64,000 nucleotides of DNA from Vespa crabro (Eukaryota > Arthropoda > Insecta > Hymenoptera > Vespidae), in NCBI RefSeq assembly GCF_910589235.1, contig NC_060966.1, positions 372,001 through 436,000 on the forward strand, given 5' to 3'. Positions within the stretch are counted from its first letter, which is position 1. Every line of letters starts with the position of its first letter. The position numbers were made by a program, and so were the translations under genes. Below, in pieces: positions 12,129 to 24,806 of this stretch. Under the pieces are notes generated by a model. It searched no databases, had not been told where the DNA came from, and saw nothing but the letters and a program-made list of their open reading frames with translations.

Positions 12129-12871
12129 GTGAAATCTTTAATAATACTTGTGCCACACTTAGAAAAATGTTACCAATCGATTCAGAACATTGCATTTCAT
12201 AAGATCAAACATCTATTTTATATTGGAATCAAAGTTTTTAACATTCTTTCATATCGTATATACGATTTTTCGCTCATATACGCGTATCGTCGAAAAACGA
12301 AAACTTTAAATCTCGTTCAATTTCAATGATTTTACATTCTATCGATGCAGAATAAAGAATATAACAAGAATATAACGTTTTTACTATGTTTAAATACGCG
12401 TTTTCATATGATAATTGTCGAAAAACGTAATCGACATACGCGAATTTCGGTATATGCGAAGATAAAATCGTGGAATCTTTAATAATTCTTGTGCCACAGT
12501 TAGAAAAATGTTACCAATCGATTCAGAACATTGCATTTCATAAGATCAAACATCTATTTTATATTGGAATCAAAGTTTTTAACATTCTTTCATATCGTAT
12601 ATACGATTTTTCGCTCATATACGCGTATCTTCGAAAAACGAAAACTTGAAATCTCGTTCAATTTCAATGATTTTATATTCTATCGATGCAGAATAAAGAA
12701 TATAACAAGAATATAACGTTTTTACTATGTTTAAATACGCGTTTTCATATGATAATTGTCGAAAAACGTAATCGTCATACGCGAATTTCGTTATATGCGA
12801 AGATAAAATCGTGAAATCTTTAATAATACTTGTGCCACAGTTAGAAAAATGTTACCAATCGATTCAGAACA
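12129..12871 (+). repeat. Four-unit-period local duplication, copy 1
   Basis: Linked changes CACACTTAG, GAAAACTTTAAATC, TTTTACATTC (near 12332), CGTGGAATC, GTATCTTCG, ATCGTCATACG (near 12772) and TTCGTTATATG (near 12787) recur 1,364 bp (4 x 341) later. This is a partial form of block S without the leading CTCACATACG unit. One private change is AATAATTCTTG near 12485. Confidence 0.88.
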
Positions 12872-13212
12872 TTGCATTTCATAAGATCAAACATCTATTT
12901 TATATTGGAATCAAAGTTTTTAACATTCTTTCATATCGTATATACGATTTTTCGCTCATATACGCGTATCGTCGAAAAACGAAAACTTGAAATCTCGTTC
13001 AATTTCAATGATTTTATATTCTATCGATGCAGAATAAAGAATATAACAAGAATATAACGTTTTTACTATGTTTAAATACGCGTTTTCATATGATAATTGT
13101 CGAAAAACGTAATCGACATACGCGAATTTCGGTATATGCGAAGATAAAATCGTGAAATCTTTAATAATACTTGTGCCACACTTAGAAAAATGTTACCAAT
13201 CGATTCAGAACA

Positions 13213-14235
13213 TTGCATTTCATAAGATCAAACATCTATTTTATATTGGAATCAAAGTTTTTAACATTCTTTCATATCGTATATACGATTTTTCGCTCAC
13301 ATACGCGTATCGTCGAAAAACGAAAACTTGAAATCTCGTTCAATTTCAATGATTTTATATTCTATCGATGCAGAATAAAGAATATAACAAGAATATAACG
13401 TTTTTACTATGTTTAAATACGCGTTTTCATATGATAATTGTCGAAAAACGTAATCGACATACGCGAATTTCGGTATATGCGAAGATAAAATCGTGAAATC
13501 TTTAATAATACTTGTGCCACACTTAGAAAAATGTTACCAATCGATTCAGAACATTGCATTTCATAAGATCAAACATCTATTTTATATTGGAATCAAAGTT
13601 TTTAACATTCTTTCATATCGTATATACGATTTTTCGCTCATATACGCGTATCGTCGAAAAACGAAAACTTTAAATCTCGTTCAATTTCAATGATTTTACA
13701 TTCTATCGATGCAGAATAAAGAATATAACAAGAATATAACGTTTTTACTATGTTTAAATACGCGTTTTCATATGATAATTGTTGAAAAACGTAATCGACA
13801 TACGCGAATTTCGGTATATGCGAAGATAAAATCGTGGAATCTTTAATAATACTTGTGCCACAGTTAGAAAAATGTTACCAATCGATTCAGAACATTGCAT
13901 TTCATAAGATCAAACATCTATTTTATATTGGAATCAAAGTTTTTAACATTCTTTCATATCGTATATACGATTTTTCGCTCATATACGCGTATCTTCGAAA
14001 AGCGAAAACTTGAAATCTCGTTCAATTTCAATGATTTTATATTCTATCGATGCAGAATAAAGAATATAACAAGAATATAACGTTTTTACTATGTTTAAAT
14101 ACGCGTTTTCATATGATAATTGTCGAAAAACGTAATCGTCATACGCGAATTTCGTTATATGCGAAGATAAAATCGTGAAATCTTTAATAATACTTGTGCC
14201 ACAGTTAGAAAAATGTTACCAATCGATTCAGAACA
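13213..14235 (+). repeat. Three-unit variant block S, copy 2
   Basis: Carries CTCACATACG (near 13297), CACACTTAG and GAAAACTTTAAATC (near 13664), TTTTACATTC (near 13696), CGTGGAATC, GTATCTTCG (near 13989), ATCGTCATACG and TTCGTTATATG. Its last two units are also the second member of the 1,364-bp local duplication that starts at 12129. Private: ATTGTTGAAA near 13779 and CGAAAAGCG near 13996. Confidence 0.9.
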
Positions 14236-15599
14236 TTGCATTTCATAAGATCAAACATCTATTTTATATTGGAATCAAAGTTTTTAACATTCTTTCATAT
14301 CGTATATACGATTTTTCGCTCATATACGCGTATCGTCGTAAAACGAAAACTTGAAATCTCGTTCAATTTCAATGATTTTATATTCTATCGATGCAGGATA
14401 AAGAATATAACAAGAATATAACGTTTTTACTATGTTTAAATACGCGTTTTCATATGATAATTGTCGAAAAACGTAATCGACATACGCGAATTTCGGTATA
14501 TGCGAAGATAAAATCGTGAAATCTTTAATAATACTTGTGCCACAGTTAGAAAAATGTTACCAATCGATTCAGAACATTGCATTTCATAAGATCAAACATC
14601 TATTTTATATTGGAATCAAAGTTTTTAACATTCTTTCATATCGTATATACGATTTTTCGCTCATATACGCGTATCGTCGAAAAACGAAAACTTGAAATCT
14701 CGTTCAATTTCAATGATTTTCTATTCTATCGATGCAGAATAAAGAATATAACAAGAATATAACGTTTTTACTATGTTTAAATACGCATTTTCAAATGATA
14801 ATTGTCGAAAAACGTAATCGACATACGCGTATTTCGGTATATGCGAAGATAAAATCGTGAAATCTTTAATAATACTTGTGCCACACTTAGAAAAATGTTA
14901 CCAATCGATTCAGAACATTGCATTTCATAAGATCAAACATCTATTTTATATTGGAATCAAAGTTTTTAACATTCTTTCATATCGTATATACGATTTTTCG
15001 CTCATATACGCGTATCGTCGAAAAACGAAAACTTGAAATCTCGTTCAATTTCAATGATTTTATATTCTATCGATGCAGAATAAAGAATATAACAAGAATA
15101 TAACGTTTTTACTATGTTTAAATACGCGTTTTCATATGATAATTGTCGAAAAACGTAATCGACATACGCGAATTTCGGTATATGCGAAGATAAAATCGTG
15201 AAATCTTTAATAATACTTGTGCCACACTTAGAAAAATGTTACCAATCGATTCAGAACATTGCATTTCATAAGATCAAACATCTATTTTATATTGGAATCA
15301 AAGTTTTTAACATTCTTTCATATCGTATATACGATTTTTCGCTCATATACGCGTATCGTCGAAAAACGAAAACTTGAAATCTCGTTCAATTTCAATGATT
15401 TTATATTCTATCGATGCAGAATAAAGAATATAACAAGAATATAACGTTTTTACTATGTTTAAATACGCGTTTTCATATGATAATTGTCGAAAAACTTAAT
15501 CGACATACGCGAATTTCGGTATATGCGAAGATAAAATCGTGAAATCTTTAATAATACTTGTGCCACAGTTAGAAAAATGTTACCAATCGATTCAGAACA
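14236..15599 (+). repeat. Four variant monomers between larger blocks
   Basis: The unit at 14236 has CGTCGTAAAACG and GCAGGATAAAG, a pair also found together at 33672 and 40151 (and at 35377 with GCAGGAGAAAG). The unit at 14577 has TTTTCTATTC and is followed by GCATTTTCAAATG (near 14785), a pattern that recurs near 26038 and 30812. Units at 14918 and 15259 carry CACACTTAG. Confidence 0.8.
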
Positions 15600-16281
15600 T
15601 TGCATTTCATAAGATCAAACATCTATTTTATATTGGAATCAAAGTTTTTAACATTCTTTCATATCGTATATACGATTTTTCGCTCATATACGCGTATCGT
15701 CGAAAAACGAAAACTTGAAATCTTGTTCAATTTCAATGATTTTATATTCTATCGATGCAGAATAAAGAATATAACAAGAATATAACTTTTTTACTATGTT
15801 TAAATACGAGTTTTCATATGATAATTGTCGAAAAACGTAATCGACATACGCGAATTTCGTTATATGCGAAGATAAAATCGTGAAATCTTTAATAATACTT
15901 GTGCCACAGTTAGAAAAATGTTACCAATCGATTCAGAACATTGCATTTCATAAGATCAAACATCTGTTTTATATTGGAATCAAAGTTTTTAACATTCTTT
16001 CATATCGTATATACGATTTTTCGCTCATATACGCGTATCGTCGAAAAACGAAAACTTGAAATCTCGTTCAATTTCAATGATTTTATATTCTGTCGATGCA
16101 GAATAAAGAATATAACAAGAATATAACGTTTTGACTATGTTTAAATACGCGTTTTCATATGATAATTGTCGAAAAACGTAATCGACATACGCGAATTTCG
16201 GTATATGCGAAGATAAAATCGTGAAATCTTTAATAATACTTGTGCCACAGTTAGAAAAATGTTACCAATCGATTCAGAACA
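15600..16281 (+). repeat. Two-unit block repeated 8 units downstream, copy 1
   Basis: AATCTTGTTC (near 15720), ATAACTTTTTTAC (near 15782), TACGAGTTTTC (near 15804), TTCGTTATATG and CATCTGTTTT (near 15961) all recur 2,728 bp (8 x 341) later. Private: TTCTGTCGATG near 16088 and TTTTGACTATG near 16130. Confidence 0.88.
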
Positions 16282-18327
16282 TTGCATTTCATAAGATCAA
16301 ACATCTATTTTATATTGGAATCAAAGTTTTTAACATTCTTTCATATCGTATATACGATTTTTCGCTCATATACGCGTATCGTCGAAAAACGAAAACTTGA
16401 AATCTCGTTCAATTTCAATGATTTTATATTCTATCGATGCAGAATAAAGAATATAACAAGAATATAACGTTTTTACTATGTTTAAATACGCGTTTTCATA
16501 TGATAATTGTCGAAAAACGTAATCGACATACGCGAATTTCGGTATATGCGAAGATAAAATCGTGAAATCTTTAATAATACTTGTGCCACAGTTAGAAAAA
16601 TGTTACCAATCGATTCAGAACATTGCATTTCATAAGATCAAACATCTATTTTATATTGGAATCAAAGTTTTTAACATTCTTTCATATCGTATATACGATT
16701 TTTCGCTCATATACGCGTATCGTCGAAAAACGAAAACTTGAAATCTCGTTCAATTTCAATGATTTTATATTCTATCGATGCAGAATAAAGAATATAACAA
16801 GAATATAACGTTTTTACTATGTTTAAATACGCGTTTTCATATGATAATTGTCGAAAAACGTAATCGACATACGCGAATTTCGGTATATGCGAAGATAAAA
16901 TCGTGAAATCTTTAATAATACTTGTGCCACAGTTAGAAAAATGTTACCAATCGATTCAGAACATTGCATTTCATAAGATCAAACATCTATTTTATATTGG
17001 AATCAAAGTTTTTAACATTCTTTCATATCGTATATACGATTTTTCGCTCATATACGCGTATCGTCGAAAAACGAAAACTTGAAATCTCGTTCAATTTCAA
17101 TGATTTTATATTCTATCGATGCAGAATAAAGAATATAACAAGAATATAACGTTTTTACTATGTTTAAATACGCGTTTTCATATGATAATTGTCGAAAAAC
17201 GTAATCGACATACGCGAATTTCGGTATATGCGAAGATAAAATCGTGAAATCTTTAATAATACTTGTGCCACAGTTAGAAAAATGTTACCAATCGATTCAG
17301 AACATTGCATTTCATAAGATCAAACATCTATTTTATATTGGAATCAAAGTTTTTAACATTCTTTCATATCGTATATACTATTTTTCGCTCATATACGCGT
17401 ATCGTCGAAAAACGAAAACTTGAAATCTCGTTCAATTTCAATGATTTTATATTCTATCGATGCAGAATAAAGAATATAACAAGAATATAACGTTTTTACT
17501 ATGTTTAAATACGCGTTTTCATATGATAATTGTCGAAAAACGTAATCGACATACGCGAATTTCGGTATATGCGAAGATAAAATCGTGAAATCTTTAATAA
17601 TACTTGTGCCACAGTTAGAAAAATGTTACCAATCGATTCAGAACATTGCATTTCATAAGATCAAACATCTATTTTATATTGGAATCAAAGTTTTTAACAT
17701 TCTTTCATATCGTATATACGATTTTTCGCTCATATACGCGTATCGTCGAAAAACGAAAACTTGAAATCTCGTTCAATTTCAATGATTTTATATTCTATCG
17801 ATGCAGAATAAAGAATATAACAAGAATATAACGTTTTTACTATGTTTAAATACGCGTTTTCATATGATAATTGTCGAAAAACGTAATCGACATACGCGAA
17901 TTTCGGTATATGCGAAGATAAAATCGTGAAATCTTTAATAATACTTGTGCCACAGTTAGAAAAATGTTACCAATCGATTCAGAACATTGCATTTCATAAG
18001 ATCAAACATCTATTTTATATTGGAATCAAAGTTTTTAACATTCTTTCATATCGTATATACGATTTTTCGCTCATATACGCGTATCGTCGAAAAACGAAAA
18101 CTTGAAATCTCGTTCAATTTCAATGATTTTATATTCTATCGATGCAGAATAAAGAATATAACAAGAATATAACGTTTTTACTATGTTTAAATACGCGTTT
18201 TCATATGATAATTGTCGAAAAACGTAATCGACATACGCGAATTTCGGTATATGCGACGATAAAATCGTGAAATCTTTAATAATACTTGTGCCACAGTTAG
18301 AAAAATGTTACCAATCGATTCAGAACA
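16282..18327 (+). repeat. Six almost identical monomers
   Basis: Between the two copies of the 8-unit-spaced block I found only two changes: ATACTATTTTT near 17376 and the closing GCGACGATAA near 18255. This is a locally homogenised stretch inside an otherwise variant-rich region. Confidence 0.85.
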
Positions 18328-19009
18328 TTGCATTTCATAAGATCAAACATCTATTTTATATTGGAATCAAAGTTTTTAACATTCTTTCATATCGTATATA
18401 CGATTTTTCGCTCATATACGCGTATCGTCGAAAAACGAAAACTTGAAATCTTGTTCAATTTCAATGATTTTATATTCTATCGATGCAGAATAAAGAATAT
18501 AACAAGAATATAACTTTTTTACTATGTTTAAATACGAGTTTTCATATGATAATTGTCGAAAAACGTAATCGACATACGCGAATTTCGTTATATGCGAAGA
18601 TAAAATCGTGAAATCTTTAATAATACTTGTGCCACAGTTAGAAAAATGTTACCAATCGATTCAGAACATTGCATTTCATAAGATCAAACATCTGTTTTAT
18701 ATTGGAATCAAAGTTTTTAACATTCTTTCATATCGTATATACGATTTTTCGCTCATATACGCGAATCGTCGAAAAACGAAAACTTGAAATCTCGTTCAAT
18801 TTCAATGATTTTATATTCTATCGATGCAGAATAAAGAATATAACAAGAATATAACGTTTTTAATATGTTTATATACGCGTTTTCATATGATAATTGTCGA
18901 AAAACGTAATCGACATACGCGAATTTCGGTATATGCGAAGATAAAATCGTGAAATCTTTAATAATACTTGTGCCACAGTTAGAAAAATGTTACCAATCGA
19001 TTCAGAACA
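18328..19009 (+). repeat. Two-unit block repeated 8 units downstream, copy 2
   Basis: Same linked series as at 15600: AATCTTGTTC, ATAACTTTTTTAC, TACGAGTTTTC (near 18532), TTCGTTATATG, CATCTGTTTT (near 18690). Private changes are GCGAATCG near 18762 and TTTAATATGTTTATATAC near 18859. Confidence 0.88.
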
Positions 19010-19959
19010 TTGCATTTCATAAGATCAAACATCTATTTTATATTGGAATCAAAGTTTTTAACATTCTTTCATATCGTATATACGATTTTTCGCTCATATA
19101 CGCGTATCGTCGAAAAACGAAAAGTTGAAATCTCGTTCAATTTCAATGATTTTATATTCTATCGATGCAGAATAAAGAATATAACAAGAATATAACGTTT
19201 TTACTATGTTTAAATACGCGTTTTCATATGATAATTGTCGAAAAACGTAATCGACATACGCGAATTTCGGTATATGCGAAGATAAAATCGTGAAATCTTT
19301 AATAATACTTGTGCCACAGTTAGAAAAATGTTACCAATCGATTCAGAACATTGCATATCATAAGATCAAACATCTATTTTATATTGGAATCAAAGTTTTT
19401 AACATTCTTTCATATCGTATATACGATTTTTCGCTCATATACGCGTATCGTCGAAAAACGAAAACTTGAAATCTCGTTCAATTTCAATGATTTTATATTC
19501 TATCGATGCAGAATAAAGAATATAACAAGAATATAACGTTTTTACTATGTTTAAATACGCGTTTTCATATGATAATTGTCGAAAAACGTAATCGACATAC
19601 GCGAATTTCGGTATATGCGAAGATAAAATCGTGAAATCTTTAATAATACTTGTGCCACAGTTAGAAAAATGTTACCAATCGATTCAGAACATTGCATTTC
19701 ATAAGATCAAACATCTATTTTATATTGGAATCAAAGTTTTTAACATTCTTTCATATCGTATATACGATTTTTCGCTCATATACGCGTATCGTCGAAAAAC
19801 GAAAACTTGAAATCTCGTTCAATTTCAATGATTTTATATTCTATCGATGCAGAATAAAGAATATAACAAGAATATAACGTTTTTACTATGTTTAAATACG
19901 CGTTTTCATATGATAATTGTCGAAAAACGTAATCAACATACGCGAATTTCGGTATATGC
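19010..19959 (+). repeat. Three near-consensus monomers
   Basis: Each of these units has at most one private change: AAAGTTGAAATC near 19123, TTGCATATCATA near 19351-19362, and AATCAACAT near 19931. Nothing else departs from the consensus. Confidence 0.8.
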
Positions 19960-22411
19960 GACGATAAAATCGTGAAATCTTTAATAATACTTGTGCCACA
20001 GTTAGAAAAATGTTACCAATCGATTCAGAACATTGCATTTCATAAGATCAAACATCTATTTTATATTGGAATCAAAGTTTTTAACATTCTTTCATATCGT
20101 ATATACGATTTTTCGCTCATATACGCGTATCGTCGAAAAACGAAAACTTGAAATCTTGTTCAATTTCAATGATTTTATATTCTATAGATGCAGAATAAAG
20201 AATATAACAAGAATATAACTTTTTTACTATGTTTAAATACGCGTTTTCATATGATAATTGTCGAAAAACGTAATCGACATACGCGAATTTCGTTATATGC
20301 GAAGATAAAATCGTGAAATCTTTAATAATACTTGTGCCACAGTTAGAAAAATGTTACCAATCGATTCAGAACATTGCATTTCATAAGATCAAACATCTAT
20401 TTTATATTGGAATCAAAGTTTTTAACATTCTTTCATATCGTATATACGATTTTTCGCTCATATACGCGTATCGTCGAAAAACGAAAACTTGAAATCTCGT
20501 TCAATTTCAATGATTTTATATTCTATCGATGCAGAATAAAGAATATAACAAGAATATAACGTTTTTACTATGTTTAAAAACGCGTTTTCATATGATAATT
20601 GTCGAACAACGTAATCGACATACGCGAATTTCGGTATATGCGAAGATAAAATCGTGAAATCTTTAATAATACTTGTGCCACAGTTAGAATAATGTTACCA
20701 ATCGATTCAGAACATTGCATTTCATAAGATCAAACATCTATTTTATATTGGAATCAAAGTTTTTAACATTCTTTCATATCGTATATACGATTTTTCGCTC
20801 ATATACGCGTATCGTCGAAAAACGAAAACTTGAAATCTCGTTCAATTTCAATGATTTTATATTCTATCGATGCAGAATAAAGAATATAACAAGAATATAA
20901 CGTTTTTACTATGTTTAAATACGCGTTTTCATATGATAATTGTCGAAAAACGTAATCGACATACGCGAATTTCGGTATATGCGACGATAAAATCGTGAAA
21001 TCTTTAATAATACTTGTGCCACAGTTAGAAAAATGTTACCAATCGATTCAGAACATTGCATTTCATAAGATCAAACATCTATTTTATATTGGAATCAAAG
21101 TTTTTAACATTCTTTCATATCGTATATACGATTTTTCGCTCATATACGCGTATCGTCGAAAAACGAAAACTTGAAATCTTGTTCAATTTCAATGATTTTA
21201 TATTCTATCGATGCAGAATAAAGAATATAACAAGAATATAACGTTTTTACTATGTTTAAATACGCGTTTTCATATGATAATTGTCGAAAAACGTAATCGA
21301 AATACGCGAATTTCGGTATATGCGAAGATAAAATCGTGAAATCTTTAATAATACTTGTGCCACAGTTAGAAAAATGTTACCAATCGATTCAGAACATTGC
21401 ATTTCATAAGATCAAACATCTATTTTATATTGGAATCAAAGTTTTTAACATTCTTTCATATCGTATATACGATTATTCGCTCATATACGCGTATCGTCGA
21501 AAAACGAAAACTTGAAATCTCGTTCAATTTCAATGATTTTATATACTATCGATGCAGAATAAAGAATATAACAAGAATATAACGTTTTTACTATGTTTAA
21601 ATACGCGTTTTAATATGATAATTTTCGAAAAACGTAATCGACATACGCGAATTTCGGTATATGCGAAGATAAAATCGTGAAATCTTTAATAATACTTGTG
21701 CCACAGTTAGAAAAATGTTACCAATCGATTCAGAACATTGCATTTCATAAGATCAAACATCTATTTTATATTGGAATCAAAGTTTTTAACATACTTTCAT
21801 ATCGTATATACGATTTTTCGCTCATATACGCGTATCGTCGAAAAACGAAAACTTGAAATCTCGTTCAATTTCAATAATTTTATATTCTATCGATGCAGAA
21901 TAAAGAATATAACAAGAATATAACGTTTTTACTATGTTTAAATACGCGTTTTCATATGATAATTGTCGAAAAACGTAATCGACATACGCGAATTTCGGTA
22001 TATGCGAAGATAAAATCGTGAAATCTTTAATAATACTTGTGCCACAGTTAGAAAAATGTTACCAATCGATTCAGAACATTGCATTTCATAAGATCAAACA
22101 TCTATTTTATATTGGAATCAAAGTTTTTAACATTCTTTCATATCGTATATACGATTTTTCGCTCATATACGCGTATCGTCGAAAAACGAAAACTTGAAAT
22201 CTAGTTCAATTTCAATGATTTTATATTCTATCGATGCAGAATAAAGAATATAACAAGAATATAACGTTTTTACTATGTTTAAATACGCGTTTTCATATGA
22301 TAATTGTCGAAAAACGTAATCGACATACGCGAATTTCGGTATATGCGACGATAAAATCGTGAAATCTTTAATAATACTTGTGCCACAGTTAGAAAAATGT
22401 TACCAATTGAT
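19960..22411 (+). repeat. Segment repeated 31 units upstream, copy 2
   Basis: Reproduces in order, at +10,571 bp, the thirteen or so diagnostic changes of 9389-11840, ending with CCAATTGATTC (near 22403). Private to this copy: TTCTATAGATG near 20181, TTTAAAAACG near 20575, ATATACTATCG near 21541, ACATACTTTC near 21790 and TCAATAATTTT near 21872. Neither copy looks older; each has a handful of private changes. Confidence 0.92.
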
Positions 22412-23783
22412 TCAGAACATTGCATTTCATAAGATCAAACATCTATTTTATATTGGAATCAAAGTTTTTAACATTCTTTCATATCGTATATACGATTTTT
22501 CGCTCATATACGCGTATCGTCGAAAAACGAAAACTTGAAATCTCGTTCAATTTCAATGATTTTATATTCTATCGATGCAGAATAAAGAATATAACAAGAA
22601 TATAATGTTTTCACTATGTTTAAATACGCGTTTTCATATGATAATTGTCGAAAAACGTAATCGACATACGCGAATTTCGGTATATGCGAAGATAAAATCG
22701 TGAAATCTTTAATAATACTTGTGCCACAGTTAGAAAAATGTTACCAATCGATTCAGAACATTGCATTTCATAAGATCAAACATCTATTTTATATTGGAAT
22801 CAAAGTTTTTAACATTCTTTCATATCGTATATACGATTTTTAGCTCATATACGCGTATCGTCGAAAAACGAAAACTTGAAATCTCGTTCAATTTCAATGA
22901 TTTTATATTCTATCGATGCAGAATAAAGAATATAACAAGAATATAACGTTTTTACTATGTTTAAATACGCGTTTTCATATGATAATTGACGAAAAACGTA
23001 ATCGACATACGCGAATTTCGGTATATGCGAAGATAAAATCGTGAAATCTTTAATAATACTTGTGCCACAGTTAGAAAAATGTTACCAATCGATTCAGAAC
23101 ATTGCATTTCATAAGATCAAACATCTATTTTATATTGGAATCAAAGTTTTTAACATTCTTTCATATCGTATATACGATTTTTCGCTCATATACGCGTATC
23201 GTCGAAAAACGAAAACTTGAAATCTCGTTCAATTTCAATGATTTTATATTCTATCGATGCAGAATAAAGAATATAACAAGAATATAACGTTTTTACTATG
23301 TTTAAATACGCGTTTTCATATGATAATTGACGAAAAACGTAATCGACATACGCGAATTTCGGTATATGCGAAGATAAAATCGTGAAATCTTTAATAATAC
23401 TTGTGCCACAGTTAGAAAAATGTTACCAATCGATTCAGAACATTGCATTTCATAAGATCAAACATCTATTTTATATTGGAATCAAAGTTTTTAACATTCT
23501 TTCATATCGTATATACGATTTTTCGCTCATATACGCGTATCGTCGAAAAACGAAAACTTGAAATCTCGTTCAATTTCAATGATTTTATATTCTATCGATG
23601 CAGAATAAAGAATATAACAAGAATATAACGTTTTTACTATGTTTAAATACGCGTTTTCATATGATAATTGTCGAAAAACGTAATCGACATACGCGAATTT
23701 CGGTATATGCGAAGATAAAATCGTGAAATCTTTAATAATACTTGTGCCACACTTAGAAAAATGTTACCAATCGATTCAGAACA

Positions 23784-24806
23784 TTGCATTTCATAAGATC
23801 AAACATCTATTTTATATTGGAATCAAAGTTTTTAACATTCTTTCATATCGTATATACGATTTTTCGCTCACATACGCGTATCGTCGAAAAACGAAAACTT
23901 GAAATCTCGTTCAATTTCAATGATTTTATATTCTATCGATGCAGAATAAAGAATATAACAAGAATATAACGTTTTTACTATGTTTAAATACGCGTTTTCA
24001 TATGATAATTGTCGAAAAACGTAATCGACATACGCGAATTTCGGTATATGCGAAGATAAAATCGTGAAATCTTTAATAATACTTGTGCCACACTTAGAAA
24101 AATGTTACCAATCGATTCAGAACATTGCATTTCATAAGATCAAACATCTATTTTATATTGGAATCAAAGTTTTTAACATTCTTTCATATCGTATATACGA
24201 TTTTTCGCTCATATACGCATATCGTCGAAAAACGAAAACTTTAAATCTCGTTCAATTTCAATGATTTTATATTCTATCGATGCAGAATAAAGAATATAAC
24301 AAGAATATAACGTTTTTACTATGTTTAAATACGCGTTTTCATATGATAATTGTCGAAAAACGTAATCGACATACGCGAATTTCGGTATATGCGAAGATAA
24401 AATCGTGGATTCTATAATAATACTTGTGCCACAGTTAGAAAAATGTTACCAATCGATTCAGAACATTGCATTTCATAAGATCAAACATCTATTTTATATT
24501 GGAATCAAAGTTTTTAACATTCTTTCATATCGTATATACGATTTTTCGCTCATATACGCGTATCTTCGAAAAACGAAAACTTGAAATCTCGTTCAATTTC
24601 AATGATTTTATATTCTATCGATGCAGAATAAAGAATATAACAAGAATATAACGTTTTTACTATGTTTAAATACGCGTTTTCATATGATAATTGTCGAAAA
24701 ACGTAATCGTCATACGCGAATTTCGTTATATGCGAAGATAAAATCGTGAAATCTTTAATAATACTTGTGCCACAGTTAGAAAAATGTTACCAATCGATTC
24801 AGAACA
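23784..24806 (+). repeat. Three-unit variant block S, copy 3
   Basis: CTCACATACG (near 23868), CACACTTAG, GCATATCG with GAAAACTTTAAATC, CGTGGATTCTATAAT, GTATCTTCG (near 24562), ATCGTCATACG and TTCGTTATATG, in that order. It shares GCATATCG and the double change CGTGGATTCTATAAT only with copy 4, so copies 3 and 4 are sisters produced by duplication T. Confidence 0.9.
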
